Shown here: piece by piece, positions 1-8,262 of the stretch
Layout: every line of letters begins with the position of its first letter
How positions within the stretch are numbered: the stretch's first letter is position 1
Translations under genes and position numbers: made by a program
Notes under the pieces: model-generated
The model's input: only the letters and a program-made list of their open reading frames with translations
Database searches by the model: none
What the model was told of the DNA's origin: nothing
Assembly: GCF_900109565.1 (NCBI RefSeq)
Contig: NZ_FNZZ01000001.1
Location: forward strand, 806,001-870,000
Reading direction: 5' to 3'
DNA length: 64,000 nt
Source of the DNA: Sphingomonas palmae
GTDB lineage: Bacteria; Pseudomonadota; Alphaproteobacteria; Sphingomonadales; Sphingomonadaceae

Positions 1-218
1 TAGTCGACGCCCGCGATTTCCATCAACTGTTGGTACTCGAGCCCGGGCGTGTCGCGCAGCGCGGTCAGCGCGGGGATCAGCGCCTCGCGCGTCACGTGCA
101 GCTGCACCTCGCCCGCGCGCGCGAAGGCGTCGGTCAGCCCGCCGCCGATCGCGTCTCGCGCCGCCGCGATCGTCTCGTCGTTCAGGCTGTAGGCGAAAGC
201 CGGTGCCGGCGCCCTCAT
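1..218 (-). CDS. nuoC: NADH-quinone oxidoreductase subunit C (partial, N-terminus only)
   Basis: This is the first ~72 codons of the hydrophilic NuoC subunit of respiratory complex I; the rest lies beyond the left edge. The start ATG overlaps the nuoB stop as ATGA (215-218), so translation is coupled. The translated stretch includes GEVQLHV and a [15 protein letters not shown] segment typical of the NuoC N-terminal domain. The position directly after nuoA-nuoB matches the standard operon order. The assignment is firm, but length and C-terminal motifs cannot be judged here. Confidence 0.9.
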   Translation of the reverse strand, partial: MRAPAPAFAYSLNDETIAAARDAIGGGLTDAFARAGEVQLHVTREALIPALTALRDTPGLEYQQLMEIAGVD

Positions 219-784
219 CGCTCGATGCTCCCGCTGCGGCGGATTTTCCGCTGCAACTGCATGATGCCATAGAGCAACGCCTCCGCAGTCGGCGGACAGC
301 CCGGCACGTAGATGTCGACCGGCACAACGCGGTCGCAACCGCGCACCACCGAGTAGCTGTAGTGATAGTAACCGCCGCCATTGGCGCAGCTGCCCATCGA
401 GATGACGTACTTCGGCTCCGACATCTGGTCGTAGACCTTGCGAAGTGCCGGCGCCATCTTGTTGCACAGCGTGCCTGCGACGATCATCACGTCCGACTGA
501 CGCGGGCTCGCGCGCGGCGCGGCACCGAAGCGCTCCAGGTCGTAGCGCGGCATGTTGACGTGAATCATCTCCACCGCGCAGCACGCGAGACCGAACGTCA
601 TCCACCACAAAGAGCCCGTGCGCGCCCACTGGAACAACTCTTCCGAGGAGGTAACCAGGAAACCCTTGTCGGTCAGCTCGCCATTCAAACTGTCGAAGAA
701 GCCCTGATCGGGCGCGACGACCGAGCGATCGGTTTCCGGCGCGTTGACAAGTCCGACAGGACCGGAGTGCACTTCTACTCCCAC
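215..784 (-). CDS. nuoB: NADH-quinone oxidoreductase subunit B
   Basis: NuoB (189 aa) carries the N2 iron-sulfur cluster of complex I at the junction of the peripheral and membrane arms and passes electrons to ubiquinone. The ligands are visible: the CC pair at residues 68-69 (GLACCAVEM), C133 (GSCANGG) and C163 (VPGCPP). I chose the GTG at 784 because it gives the family-typical MGVEV start and is preceded by AGGAG on the minus strand. A longer in-frame reading to 1003 would overlap most of nuoA. The gene overlaps nuoA by 10 nt and nuoC by 4 nt, so the three genes form a coupled operon. Confidence 0.95.
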   Translation of the reverse strand: MGVEVHSGPVGLVNAPETDRSVVAPDQGFFDSLNGELTDKGFLVTSSEELFQWARTGSLWWMTFGLACCAVEMIHVNMPRYDLERFGAAPRASPRQSDVMIVAGTLCNKMAPALRKVYDQMSEPKYVISMGSCANGGGYYHYSYSVVRGCDRVVPVDIYVPGCPPTAEALLYGIMQLQRKIRRSGSIER

Positions 785-1149
785 TCCAACGCTCCTTTCT
801 TCCACGCGTACACCAGCCCGAGCGCCAGCTCCGCGATAAATACCATCATGCTGATCCACGCCGTCCATCCGAGCGAGAAAACGCTTACCGCCCAAGGATA
901 TAGGAACGCCGCCTCGAGATCGAAGATGATGAACAGAATGGCAACGAGATAAAAACGCACGTCGAACTGGCTGCGGCTGTCCTCGAACGCGGGGAAGCCG
1001 CACTCATATTCGGACAGCTTCTCCGCGGTCGGCTTGTGCGACCCGGTGATCCGCGACACCGCCATCGGCAGAAATACGAATGCCGACGACAGGATGAGCG
1101 CGACGCCCAGGAACATCAGGATCGGCAGATATTGCGACAGGTCGACCAA
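775..1149 (-). CDS. nuoA: NADH-quinone oxidoreductase subunit A
   Basis: NuoA (124 aa) is a three-helix membrane subunit of complex I at the quinone-binding junction. Three hydrophobic segments are visible, near residues 8-30, 66-86 and 93-115. The conserved cytoplasmic loop carries SEYECGF at about 46-52 and the [11 protein letters not shown] motif lies in the second helix. It is the first nuo gene in the window and nothing coding lies directly upstream on this strand, so the operon promoter should lie in 1150-1300. I could not pick a convincing -35/-10 pair there. Confidence 0.95.
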   Translation of the reverse strand: MVDLSQYLPILMFLGVALILSSAFVFLPMAVSRITGSHKPTAEKLSEYECGFPAFEDSRSQFDVRFYLVAILFIIFDLEAAFLYPWAVSVFSLGWTAWISMMVFIAELALGLVYAWKKGALEWE

Positions 1150-1272
1150 TGTCAGACTCTCAATATGGCTTGCACGGGTTCGTACCGCATGTGCGAACGA
1201 TTACCCGACGCTTTAGGCCTCCGGGCATGACCGGGCAAGGCGCAGGGAGTGTGAGAATGAATCGCAACACAG

Positions 1273-1292
1273 CCCGCCGGCGCACCGGCGGG
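1273..1292 (-). terminator. Hairpin downstream of the IMPase gene
   Basis: Perfect 8-bp stem CCCGCCGG / CCGGCGGG with a CGCA loop, 23 nt after the stop of the minus-strand IMPase gene. No T-run follows, so it may be a factor-assisted terminator or only a processing hairpin. It separates the IMPase unit from nuoA. Confidence 0.4.
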
Positions 1293-1314
1293 TGAAGCGT
1301 TCGACCTCAGCAAC

Positions 1315-2127
1315 TCAACGTAGCGATTGCGCCACCATCTTGTGCAGCTTGGAATGCATGCTGTCGTTCGACGCCAGGAATTCGTTGCGCTCCATGTAAC
1401 GGTCACCGCCGCGGAAGTCGGTGACGAAGCCGCCCGCTTCCTTGACCAGCAGCACGCCGGCCGACACGTCCCACGGCTTCAGGTCGCTCTCCCAATAAGC
1501 GTCGAAGCGCCCCGCCGCGACCCAAGCGAGGTCGAGCGTCGCCGCGCCCAGCCGGCGGATGCCGGCGACCTGCGGTGCTACGGCACCGAAGATGCGCGTC
1601 CATTGCACGAAATCGCCGTGGCCCATGAACGGGATGCCGGTCGCGATCAGCGCTTCCGAAGGCTCGCGACGCGCCGATACGCGCAGCCGCTGGTCCTGCA
1701 ACCACGCGCCGCGCCCCTTCTCCGCCCAGAAACTCTCGTCGGTCAGCGGCTGATAGGTCAGCGCGGTGGTGATCTCGCGCTTGCCGTTGGGCAGCGGCTC
1801 CTCGACCGCGATCGAGATCGCGAAGTGCGGGATACCGTGGAGGAAGTTCGACGTGCCGTCCAAGGGATCGACGATGAAGCGCGGCTTGGTCGGATCGCCT
1901 TCGACCTCGCCGCGCTCCTCCATCAGGAAACCCCAGTCGGGCCGCGCCTTCGACAATTCCTCGTACAGCGTCTGCTCGCAGCGCTGATCGGCCTGGCTGA
2001 CGAAATCGGCCGGCCCCTTGCGGCTGACCTGCAGCTGCTGAACCTCGTTGAAGTCGCGACGCAGCCGCGGCGCCGCCTTGCGCGCCGCGCGCTCGATGAT
2101 CGTAAACAGGCCGGAATGGGATGGCAT
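1315..2127 (-). CDS. Inositol monophosphatase family protein (SuhB-like)
   Basis: This is a 270-aa Mg2+-dependent phosphatase of the IMPase/FIG superfamily. The metal-binding motifs are all present: the EE pair at residues 70-71, DPLDGTSNF at 87-95 and WDVSAG at about 219-224. Typical substrates are myo-inositol phosphates. In bacteria SuhB homologues also affect rRNA transcription complexes, while some relatives dephosphorylate histidinol phosphate or fructose bisphosphate, and sequence alone does not separate these here. Its ribosome-binding site seems to come from a GA-rich palindromic repeat directly upstream. Confidence 0.85.
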   Translation of the reverse strand: MPSHSGLFTIIERAARKAAPRLRRDFNEVQQLQVSRKGPADFVSQADQRCEQTLYEELSKARPDWGFLMEERGEVEGDPTKPRFIVDPLDGTSNFLHGIPHFAISIAVEEPLPNGKREITTALTYQPLTDESFWAEKGRGAWLQDQRLRVSARREPSEALIATGIPFMGHGDFVQWTRIFGAVAPQVAGIRRLGAATLDLAWVAAGRFDAYWESDLKPWDVSAGVLLVKEAGGFVTDFRGGDRYMERNEFLASNDSMHSKLHKMVAQSLR

Positions 2128-2135
2128 GACAAAAG

Positions 2136-2214
2136 CCCTCGCCCCTCCGGGGAGAGGGTTTGGGAGAGGGGAGCCCCACGCGGTGTCGCATGGGGGAGAG
2201 GGTCGCCCCGGCGG
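2136..2214. repeat. GA-rich palindromic intergenic repeat, CCCTC/GAGGG family
   Basis: The core is a hairpin at 2136-2158 with imperfect arms CCCTCgCCCC / GGGGaGAGGG, followed by GGGAGAGGGG and GGGGGAGAGGG runs. It resembles the 21104-21206 element. On the minus strand it ends a few bases before the IMPase ATG and provides its only Shine-Dalgarno-like stretch (GAGGG, about 9 nt from the ATG). The remaining bases to the efp stop at 2327 show no gene. Confidence 0.6.
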
Positions 2215-2326
2215 CCCCTCCCCGGCCCTTCGTCGAGGGCTTCTGAAACGGCGGCCCGCGTCGTCGGTCGCACTTGTCGCGCGCCGGCCGGGCGGCCGAC
2301 TGTGCGATCAGCAGGTGCTAATCGTC

Positions 2327-2890
2327 TCAGTCGGCGCGCCGAACATACGTTTGCTCGTAAACATCGACCACGATCCGCGTGCCCGCCGAAATATGCGGCG
2401 GCACCATCACGCGCACGCCATTGTCAAGGATCGCGGGCTTGTAGCTCGACGAAGCGGTCTGCCCCTTCACTACCGCGTCGGCCTCGACGATCTCGGCCTC
2501 GATCGTGTCGGGCAGCTGCACGCTGATCGCCTCGTCGTCGTACAGCTCCATGACGACGTCCATGCCGTCCTGCAGGAACGCAGCGGCATCACCCAGCAGG
2601 TCGCGCGGCAGCGTCACCTGATCGTAGGTCTGCTTGTCCATGAAGACGAGGCCGTCACCGTCGGCGAACAGGAACTGGAAGTCCTTGGTGTCGAGCCGCA
2701 CGCGCTCGACCGACTCCGCCGAGCGGAAGCGGACGTTGTTCTTGCGCCCGTCGCGCAGGTTCTTCAACTCCACCTGCATGTACGCACCGCCCTTGCCGGG
2801 CTGCGTGTGCTGGATCTTAACGGCGCGCCAGATGCCGCCTTCATACTCGATGATGTTGCCGGGACGGATGTCCACGCCGCTGATCTTCAT
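2327..2890 (-). CDS. efp: Translation elongation factor P
   Basis: EF-P (187 aa) binds between the ribosomal P and E sites and relieves stalling at polyproline stretches. The KOW-like N-terminal domain carries the tip lysine K33 in PGKGG, the residue modified by EpmA in other bacteria, and two OB-fold domains follow. No modification enzyme is encoded nearby. One likely beneficiary in this window is the proline/alanine-rich IF-2 at 41951-44806. The gene is transcribed with the neighbouring minus-strand genes, 63 nt after the M23 peptidase stop. Confidence 0.96.
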   Translation of the reverse strand: MKISGVDIRPGNIIEYEGGIWRAVKIQHTQPGKGGAYMQVELKNLRDGRKNNVRFRSAESVERVRLDTKDFQFLFADGDGLVFMDKQTYDQVTLPRDLLGDAAAFLQDGMDVVMELYDDEAISVQLPDTIEAEIVEADAVVKGQTASSSYKPAILDNGVRVMVPPHISAGTRIVVDVYEQTYVRRAD

Positions 2891-2953
2891 GGATCTCGCC
2901 TATGGAAAAGAGCTGGGGCCTCGCCGCACGCGCGGGAAGCCGGTGCGCGCCAC

Positions 2954-3553
2954 TTAGCGCTCGGAGCGCGGCCGGGCAAGAAGCGGATACGGGTCGACGC
3001 TCTCGCCCTGCCACCAGCGCTCGCTCGACGTCATCCGCGACAGGCCGAAATGCAGGTGGTAATTGCCAGCCCCCGCATTGCCGCTGTCACCGACGTAGCC
3101 GAGCAACTGCCCACGCCGCACGCGCAAGCCTTCGCGCAGGCCCGAAGCATAGCCGGCCAGGTGCGCGTAATAATACATCCAGCGCCCGTCCGCCGATCGC
3201 TGGTAAAGGGTGGTGCCGCCCCGCCCGCTCTCGAACAGCTTCTCGATTTGACCGTCCGCGGTCGCGATCACCGGCGTGCCACCCGGTGCCATGATGTCGA
3301 TGCCGTGATGGCCGCGCTCGCCGCCCTCGCGCGCGTCACCCCAGCTGTCGCGCAGTGCACCGCGTCCGACGCCCGCGACCGGCACGCTCAGGTTCACGTC
3401 GCTGCTTAACCGGGAAGGAGCGACACTCGCCTGAGGCGCCGTGCGCTCGATCCGTGCAGGTCTCACCGGCGCCGAACCGAACGACAGCATCGACGCGAAG
3501 CCGACGACAGCCACGACGATGATCAGCAGGATGATGGCGCCGAGCCGGGTCAT
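2954..3553 (-). CDS. Membrane-anchored M23 family peptidase
   Basis: This 199-aa protein has one N-terminal transmembrane segment (about residues 5-25) and a periplasmic LytM/M23 zinc endopeptidase domain. The zinc ligands appear complete: HxxxD at H82-D86, H131 in YYAHLAGY, and the HLHF motif at 167-170. This family cleaves peptide cross-links in peptidoglycan, or acts as a regulator of amidases when degenerate; here the active site looks intact. The short linker suggests action close to the inner membrane. It sits between thiE and efp on the same strand. Confidence 0.85.
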   Translation of the reverse strand: MTRLGAIILLIIVVAVVGFASMLSFGSAPVRPARIERTAPQASVAPSRLSSDVNLSVPVAGVGRGALRDSWGDAREGGERGHHGIDIMAPGGTPVIATADGQIEKLFESGRGGTTLYQRSADGRWMYYYAHLAGYASGLREGLRVRRGQLLGYVGDSGNAGAGNYHLHFGLSRMTSSERWWQGESVDPYPLLARPRSER

Positions 3554-3605
3554 GGCGTCACTATGAACGTCGGACCGGCCCGCCCGTCAAGCGAACCGTC
3601 GGTGT

Positions 3606-4301
3606 TCAGCGCCGATGCGCGTCGGCCAGTGCCGCCTCGAACGCCTTGATTGCCGCGGCTTCATCACCGTTCCACACCGATCCCGACGCCGCGACGAAGT
3701 CCGCCCCCGCCGCGACCAGTGGCGCGACATTCTGGGGCGTGATCCCGCCGATCGCAACGCTCGGCAGCTCGAACAGCGTCGACCACCACGACAGGATCGA
3801 CGGCTCGGGACGGTGCTTCACCTCCTTGGTCGTGGTCGGGTAGAAAGCGCCGAACGCGACGTAATCGGCATTCGCCTCACCGGCCTCCATCGCCAGATGC
3901 CGGCTATCGTGGCACGTCACGCCGATCTGCACGTCCGGGCCGAGCAACGCGCGCGCGTCGCGCGGATCGTCGTCGTCCTGCCCCAAGTGCACGCCGTCCG
4001 CACCCAGCCGCTTGGCCAGGCTCGCGCTGTCGTTGACGATGAAGGCAACGTCGTGCTCGGCGCAAATCGCCTGCAACGGCTCGGCCAGTTTCGCGGCGGC
4101 GTGCTGGTCGACATCCTTGACCCGAAACTGAAACGCCGCGACCGGCCCCGCGCCCAGTGCTCGGCGCAAACGGTCGGGAAATACCCCGCTTACGTTCAAT
4201 GGCGAGACAAGGTACAATTGACAGGCCGGTCGCCGATCGTCGCGCCGGAAAGCGGTCGCGAAACCGGGGTCGAGCGGGCCGAGCGGGTCTTCGATATCCA
4301 T
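3606..4301 (-). CDS. thiE: Thiamine phosphate synthase
   Basis: This 231-aa TIM-barrel enzyme joins hydroxymethylpyrimidine diphosphate and the thiazole phosphate to make thiamine monophosphate. Family motifs include FQFRVKD near residue 58, FIVND near 87, GADGVHLGQDD near 101-110 and the glycine-rich phosphate site AIGGITPQN near 183. The N-terminal ~25 residues are an extension of uncertain value and the true start could be internal. No TPP riboswitch-like sequence is evident upstream. It lies 98 nt after the aldolase gene on the same strand; a GC-rich inverted repeat at about 4314-4340 occupies that gap. Confidence 0.9.
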   Translation of the reverse strand: MDIEDPLGPLDPGFATAFRRDDRRPACQLYLVSPLNVSGVFPDRLRRALGAGPVAAFQFRVKDVDQHAAAKLAEPLQAICAEHDVAFIVNDSASLAKRLGADGVHLGQDDDDPRDARALLGPDVQIGVTCHDSRHLAMEAGEANADYVAFGAFYPTTTKEVKHRPEPSILSWWSTLFELPSVAIGGITPQNVAPLVAAGADFVAASGSVWNGDEAAAIKAFEAALADAHRR

Positions 4302-4399
4302 CGAACCGCACTAGCGCTTCGCCCCTCGGGACGAAAGCGCCAACGCCGACCTGTGTTCGTCGTGGCGGCTCATACCAGAGCCGCCGCGATCACAACGCC

Positions 4400-5308
4400 T
4401 TATTCCTCGTTCTTGTAGATCGCGATCAGCTTGGCGAGCATCTCCAGCGCCTCGCCGCGCTCGCGCTGGAACGTGTTGCGCCCGATGATCGAGCCATTGC
4501 CGCCGCCGTCACGAATGTCGCGCGCGTCTTGATAGACCGCGTCCGCGCCCTTCGACGCACCGCCCGAGAACACCACGACGCGACGCCCGGCGAAGCTCGC
4601 CTGCACGACGTGCGCGACGCGCTTCGCCTGGGTCGAGGCATCGAGCTTCTCGTACGCCTTCTTCGCGTCCTTCTGCTCGATATGCGCGCTCGGCAGCTTC
4701 ACCTTGATGATGTGCGCACCCAGCAACGCCGCCATGTGCGCGGCATAGGCGCCGACGTCGAGCGCGAGCTCGCCGTCCTTCGAAATGTCGCCGCCGCGCG
4801 GATACGACCAGATCACCGTCGCGAGACCCGCCGCCTCAGCTTCCTCGCGCAGCGCACGGATCTGCTCCATCATCTCGAAGATGTGGTCGGAACCCGGGTA
4901 GATGGTGAAGCCGATCGCCGCACAGCCGAGCCGCAGCGCGTCCTCGACGCTGCCGGTCTGCGCCTGGTTGATGCTGGTCGCCCAGCTGTTCGACGAATTG
5001 ACCTTCAGTATCGTCGGGATCTGCCCCGCGAACGTGTCGGCGCCCGCCTCCAGCATGCCGAGCGGCGCGGCATAGGCCGACAGGCCGGCGTCGATCGCGA
5101 TCTGGTAATGGTAGTGCGGGTCGTACGCCGCCGGGTTGACTGCGAACGAGCGCGCGGGGCCATGCTCGAACCCCTGATCGACCGGCAGGATCACCAGCTT
5201 GCCGGTGCCGCCCAGCTTGCCGTGCATCAGGATGCGCGCCAGGTTCGCCTTCACCGCCGGGCTGGTGCCCTCGTACTTGTCGAGGATGTTCTTGACGATC
5301 GGGGTCAT
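4400..5308 (-). CDS. Class I fructose-bisphosphate aldolase (DhnA-type)
   Basis: This 302-aa Schiff-base aldolase of the DhnA/FbaB type cleaves fructose 1,6-bisphosphate to two triose phosphates. Supporting motifs are ILPVDQGFEHGP near residue 40, YPGSD near 137, the strand HIIKVKLPS near 195, which fits the catalytic lysine, and VVFSGGASKG near 245. AGGAG six bases before the ATG supports this start. With pgk and gap on the same strand within 4 kb, it forms the lower-glycolysis/gluconeogenesis block usual in sphingomonads, interrupted here by a toxin-antitoxin pair and a TlpA-like gene. Confidence 0.92.
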   Translation of the reverse strand: MTPIVKNILDKYEGTSPAVKANLARILMHGKLGGTGKLVILPVDQGFEHGPARSFAVNPAAYDPHYHYQIAIDAGLSAYAAPLGMLEAGADTFAGQIPTILKVNSSNSWATSINQAQTGSVEDALRLGCAAIGFTIYPGSDHIFEMMEQIRALREEAEAAGLATVIWSYPRGGDISKDGELALDVGAYAAHMAALLGAHIIKVKLPSAHIEQKDAKKAYEKLDASTQAKRVAHVVQASFAGRRVVVFSGGASKGADAVYQDARDIRDGGGNGSIIGRNTFQRERGEALEMLAKLIAIYKNEE

Positions 5309-5331
5309 GTTCAGCTCCTAGTTCGTTGTAA

Positions 5332-5670
5332 TCATAAGGTAAGCCAGCGCCGCAGCGCCTGATCGACCTGCTCCATCCGCGTCGGTGATGCATGGCCGAT
5401 CACCTCGACGATGCGATGACGCCGGACCGAGGTGATCCGATCCACCTGCACCTCGCACTCGACAGACAGGCCGGTGTGTTCCTGCGGCGAGATCGCGACG
5501 CGGAACAGCGACTCGCCACCGATGATCTCGGTCAGTGGGCAAAGGGTGATCGTCGCGTGCGTGTCGTTGAACAGATCGGCCTGCACGACCACGCTGGCGC
5601 GCGGCGCGGCCTCGCCCTGTAACGGCGACACCATCACGATCGCGCCGTGCCTGATCTCGGGCACGCTCAC
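5332..5670 (-). CDS. MazF/PemK-type endoribonuclease toxin
   Basis: This 112-aa protein matches the PemK/MazF fold: an N-terminal HGAIVMVSP strand, the ASVVVQADLFND stretch and a TLCPLTEI strand, which form the RNase dimer core in characterised members. Such toxins cut mRNA at short single-stranded motifs when the antitoxin is lost. The GTG start overlaps the antitoxin stop as GTGA (5667-5670), giving the antitoxin-first, coupled layout typical of type II systems. The target sequence cannot be predicted from sequence. Confidence 0.82.
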   Translation of the reverse strand: MSVPEIRHGAIVMVSPLQGEAAPRASVVVQADLFNDTHATITLCPLTEIIGGESLFRVAISPQEHTGLSVECEVQVDRITSVRRHRIVEVIGHASPTRMEQVDQALRRWLTL

Positions 5671-5915
5671 CCGGCACCCCCCGCGTCGGCGGCATCAGTC
5701 ACCTCCGCCGCTTCCCAGAAAAGGTGATCGCCTTCGGTCTCGCGGCGCGACGCGCGCAGCGACTGACGTCGTGCCTCGCGCCGGAACGCCTCGTCGTGCA
5801 GGTCGACGTAGCGCCGCACCGCCTCGCGCGCGATGTCGCTCTTGCTGCGCCCCTGCGAGCGCGCGACCGCGGCGAGACGCTGTTCCAGCTCCTCGTCCAG
5901 CCGCACCCCGAGCAT
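5667..5915 (-). CDS. Ribbon-helix-helix antitoxin
   Basis: This 82-aa protein has an N-terminal CopG/MetJ-like ribbon-helix-helix: LGVRLDEEL (beta strand) then the helices ELEQRLAAVARSQGRSKSDIAREAVRR in pieces over residues 8-34. The charged, flexible C-terminus (residues 40-82) would wrap and inhibit the MazF-like toxin encoded next. The gene starts 13 bases from a perfect palindrome at 5928-5945, the expected operator for autorepression by such a dimer. AAGGGG precedes the ATG. Confidence 0.82.
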   Translation of the reverse strand: MLGVRLDEELEQRLAAVARSQGRSKSDIAREAVRRYVDLHDEAFRREARRQSLRASRRETEGDHLFWEAAEVTDAADAGGAG

Positions 5916-5927
5916 CAGCGCACCCCT

Positions 5928-5945
5928 TGTTTAACGTGTTAAACA
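5928..5945. promoter_or_regulatory. Candidate operator palindrome of the toxin-antitoxin operon
   Basis: TGTTTAAC-GT-GTTAAACA is an 8-bp perfect inverted repeat with a 2-bp centre, 13 bp upstream of the antitoxin ATG. It is the only AT-rich island in the spacer, so it probably overlaps the -10 region. This is the expected site of autoregulation by the RHH antitoxin. Confidence 0.6.
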
Positions 5946-6032
5946 CGGCATTACGCGTCGGCGTTGCCGTAAGCAAGCCACGTTGACGCCGGTCGCATCC
6001 CGTCGCAGCATCGCGTCAGGGGGGACTGCTCA

Positions 6033-6530
6033 ATGATCAAACACTGGCTGATCGCCGCGTCGGCGGCAATGTTCTGTGCCGCGCCGGCGAGTGCGCGCTT
6101 GCCCAAGGTCGGCGAGGTCGCGCCCGACTTCACCTTCACGCTGATGGACGGCAGCAAGGTGTCGCGAGACGACCTGAAAGGACAAGTCGTGCTACTCAAC
6201 TTCTGGGCGACGTGGTGCGTGCCATGCCGTGCCGAGCTACCGCTGATCGATCGCTATTACGACATTCAGAAGAAGCACGGCTTCCGCGCCTTCGCGGTCA
6301 CGACCGAAGACTCGCTGCCGCTCTACCGCATGAAGCCGCTGTTCGCCGCGATGGCGATCCCGGCGGTGAAGCGGTCGAAGGGTCCGTATTCGGAAGTGTC
6401 AGCGGTGCCGATGAACTACGTCATCGATCGCGCCGGGCGCATCCGCTACGCCACTGCAGGCGCGTTCGACCTTGATACGCTCAACAAGATTATCGTGCCG
6501 CTGCTGCAGGAACCCGCCCCCGCCGGCTGA
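6033..6530 (+). CDS. TlpA-family periplasmic thiol-disulfide protein
   Basis: This 165-aa thioredoxin-fold protein has a cleavable signal peptide (hydrophobic core residues 5-18, ASA-type site near 21) and a CXXC active site at C62-V-P-C65 in WATWCVPC. TlpA/ResA-like proteins reduce disulfides of cytochrome or copper-centre partners in the periplasm. A run of G before the ATG (AGGGGGG) serves as the ribosome-binding site. It is convergent with pgk and alone on its strand, so the partner is unknown. A second such protein, DsbE/CcmG, lies at 60857-61402. Confidence 0.85.
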   Translation: MIKHWLIAASAAMFCAAPASARLPKVGEVAPDFTFTLMDGSKVSRDDLKGQVVLLNFWATWCVPCRAELPLIDRYYDIQKKHGFRAFAVTTEDSLPLYRMKPLFAAMAIPAVKRSKGPYSEVSAVPMNYVIDRAGRIRYATAGAFDLDTLNKIIVPLLQEPAPAG

Positions 6531-6556
6531 GCGCGGCCGGACCGACCGCGCGCTCA
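6528..6556. terminator. Bidirectional hairpin between tlpA-like gene and pgk
   Basis: The sequence starting in the TGA stop folds as TGAGCGCGG / CCGCGCGCTCA with a 2-nt bulge and a ~9-nt loop. It sits in the 31-bp gap between two convergent genes. No T-tract is present, so termination efficiency is uncertain. Confidence 0.4.
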
Positions 6557-6561
6557 CGAGA

Positions 6562-7752
6562 TTAGCGCGCGAGTGCCGCGACGCCCGGCAGTTCGCGCCC
6601 CTCCATCCACTCCAGGAACGCGCCGCCCGCGGTCGAGACGAAGCTGAACTCGCTCGCCACGCCGGCCTGGTTGAGCGCCGCAACGGTGTCGCCCCCACCC
6701 GCGACCGAGACGAGCCCCCCTTCCTTGGTCAGCGCCGCGGCGGTGCGCGCGAGCGCGACCGTCGCGGCATCAAACGGCGGCGTCTCGAACGCGCCCAGCG
6801 GGCCGTTCCACACCAGCGTGCGGCAGTTCTTGAGCACGTCGCCCAGCGACTCGGCCGCGGCGGGTCCGATGTCGAGGATCATCTCGTCGACGGCGACCTC
6901 GTGGACGTTGACGGTGCGCGTCTCCGGGTTGGGCTTGAACTCGCGCGCGACCACGACATCGTACGGCAGGTGGACGGTGCAGCCCGCCTTGTCCGCGGCG
7001 TCGAGGATCTCCTCGGCAGTGGCGGTCAGGTCATGCTCGCACAGGCTCTTGCCGACGTCGACCCCGCGCGCCGCCAAGAAGGTATTCGCCATTCCACCGC
7101 CAATGATCAGGTGATCGACCCGCGCAACCAAGTGCTTGAGCACATCGAGCTTGGTCGAGACCTTCGCGCCGCCGACGACCGCCGCGACCGGATGCTCGGG
7201 GTTGCCGAGTGCCTTCTCCAGCGCGTCGAGCTCGGCCTCCATCTGCCGCCCGGCGTACGCCGGCAAGCGGCGCGCGAGCCCCTCGGTCGAAGCATGTGCG
7301 CGGTGCGCGGCGGAAAAGGCGTCGTTCACGTAGAGGTCGCCCAGCGCGGCAAAGCGATCAACGACTTGGCGCTCGTTCTTCTCTTCGCCACCCAAGAAGC
7401 GCGTATTCTCCAGCACGCCGACGTCGCCCGGCTGCATCGTCGCAATCGCCGCCTCGGCACCCTCCCAGTCGATATAGCGCACCGCGCGGCCGAGCACCGC
7501 CTCGTAGGGGCGAACGATCTGCGCCAGCGACATCTCCGGGCTTGGCACGCCCTTCGGCCGCCCGAAGTGCGCCAGGATCAGCACGATCGCGCCCTTGTCG
7601 GACAGTTCCGCGATCGTCGGCACGGTGGCGCGCAGTCGGGTGTCGTCGCTCACCTGCCCGTCGTGCAGGGGTACGTTCAGATCCTCGCGAACGAGGACGC
7701 GGCGGCCGTGGACATCGCTGATGTCGTCGAGCGTTCGGAAGGACTTGTCCAT
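6562..7752 (-). CDS. pgk: Phosphoglycerate kinase
   Basis: PGK (396 aa, the usual bacterial length) interconverts 1,3-bisphosphoglycerate and 3-phosphoglycerate with ADP/ATP. The family motifs [12 protein letters not shown] near residue 18, HFGRPKG near 62, [10 protein letters not shown] near 193 and the C-terminal GGGDTVAAL nucleotide loop near 352 are present. GAGGAAAC directly before the ATG fixes the start. The first 76 nt overlap, in another frame, the end of the MOSC gene. It follows gap on the same strand, as in most alphaproteobacteria, except for the MOSC gene in between. Confidence 0.96.
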   Translation of the reverse strand: MDKSFRTLDDISDVHGRRVLVREDLNVPLHDGQVSDDTRLRATVPTIAELSDKGAIVLILAHFGRPKGVPSPEMSLAQIVRPYEAVLGRAVRYIDWEGAEAAIATMQPGDVGVLENTRFLGGEEKNERQVVDRFAALGDLYVNDAFSAAHRAHASTEGLARRLPAYAGRQMEAELDALEKALGNPEHPVAAVVGGAKVSTKLDVLKHLVARVDHLIIGGGMANTFLAARGVDVGKSLCEHDLTATAEEILDAADKAGCTVHLPYDVVVAREFKPNPETRTVNVHEVAVDEMILDIGPAAAESLGDVLKNCRTLVWNGPLGAFETPPFDAATVALARTAAALTKEGGLVSVAGGGDTVAALNQAGVASEFSFVSTAGGAFLEWMEGRELPGVAALAR

Positions 7753-8204
7753 GTTTCCTCGATCCTGATTTGGTCACCGACGGCGATCACGCCGCCTTGT
7801 CTCACCATCGCACACGCGCCGCCGCGCCAGTCGGGCAGCAGCGCCGCCTTCAAACCCGGCGCCAGCGCCTCCATCCGCTCGCACGGATCGGTCTCGCGCG
7901 TGATCTCCAGCACCACGTCGGCGCCGATGCGCAGCAAGGTGCCGGGTACCTGCGGTAGGTCGAACTGGTCGATCAGCAGGTTGGAGCGCCGCTCCTCCCA
8001 GCCGATGCTCTCACCGATCTCGGCCAGCGCCGCCGCCCAGTCGCTGCGCTCGATCAGCGTCATCTGCCGCTTGTAGGGCTTGCGCTTCATCGCCCCGCGA
8101 TAGTCGCCGTGGATGCCCTCCTCGCACGTCACGACCGCGCGGTCGATCAGTTCCATCGGCGCCTTGGGAAAAGCGTGGCGCGCGATGCCGAGGAGGATAC
8201 CCAT
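7677..8204 (-). CDS. MOSC domain-containing protein
   Basis: This 175-aa protein resembles the stand-alone MOSC family (MoCo sulfurase C-terminal-like): [19 protein letters not shown] near residues 33-52 and a DPCERMEAL segment with the conserved cysteine near 107. MOSC domains bind sulfur or molybdenum-cofactor groups; the substrate here is unknown. The final ~25 residues (after VGDQIRIEE) are serine/alanine-rich, look non-conserved and lie inside pgk in another frame. This suggests loss of an original stop near 7750. The gene is sandwiched between gap and pgk and is probably co-transcribed with them. Confidence 0.75.
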   Translation of the reverse strand: MGILLGIARHAFPKAPMELIDRAVVTCEEGIHGDYRGAMKRKPYKRQMTLIERSDWAAALAEIGESIGWEERRSNLLIDQFDLPQVPGTLLRIGADVVLEITRETDPCERMEALAPGLKAALLPDWRGGACAMVRQGGVIAVGDQIRIEETWTSPSERSTTSAMSTAAASSFARI

Positions 8205-8262
8205 CGTCTGTCCGTAAAGGTTATGCGCCGCCGCGATGCTGCCGCGACGGCGCGAAAGGTTG

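Noticed and set aside
4314..4340. GC-rich inverted repeat between thiE and the aldolase gene
   Set aside because: Arms are interrupted and no T-run follows on either strand; not enough to call a terminator.
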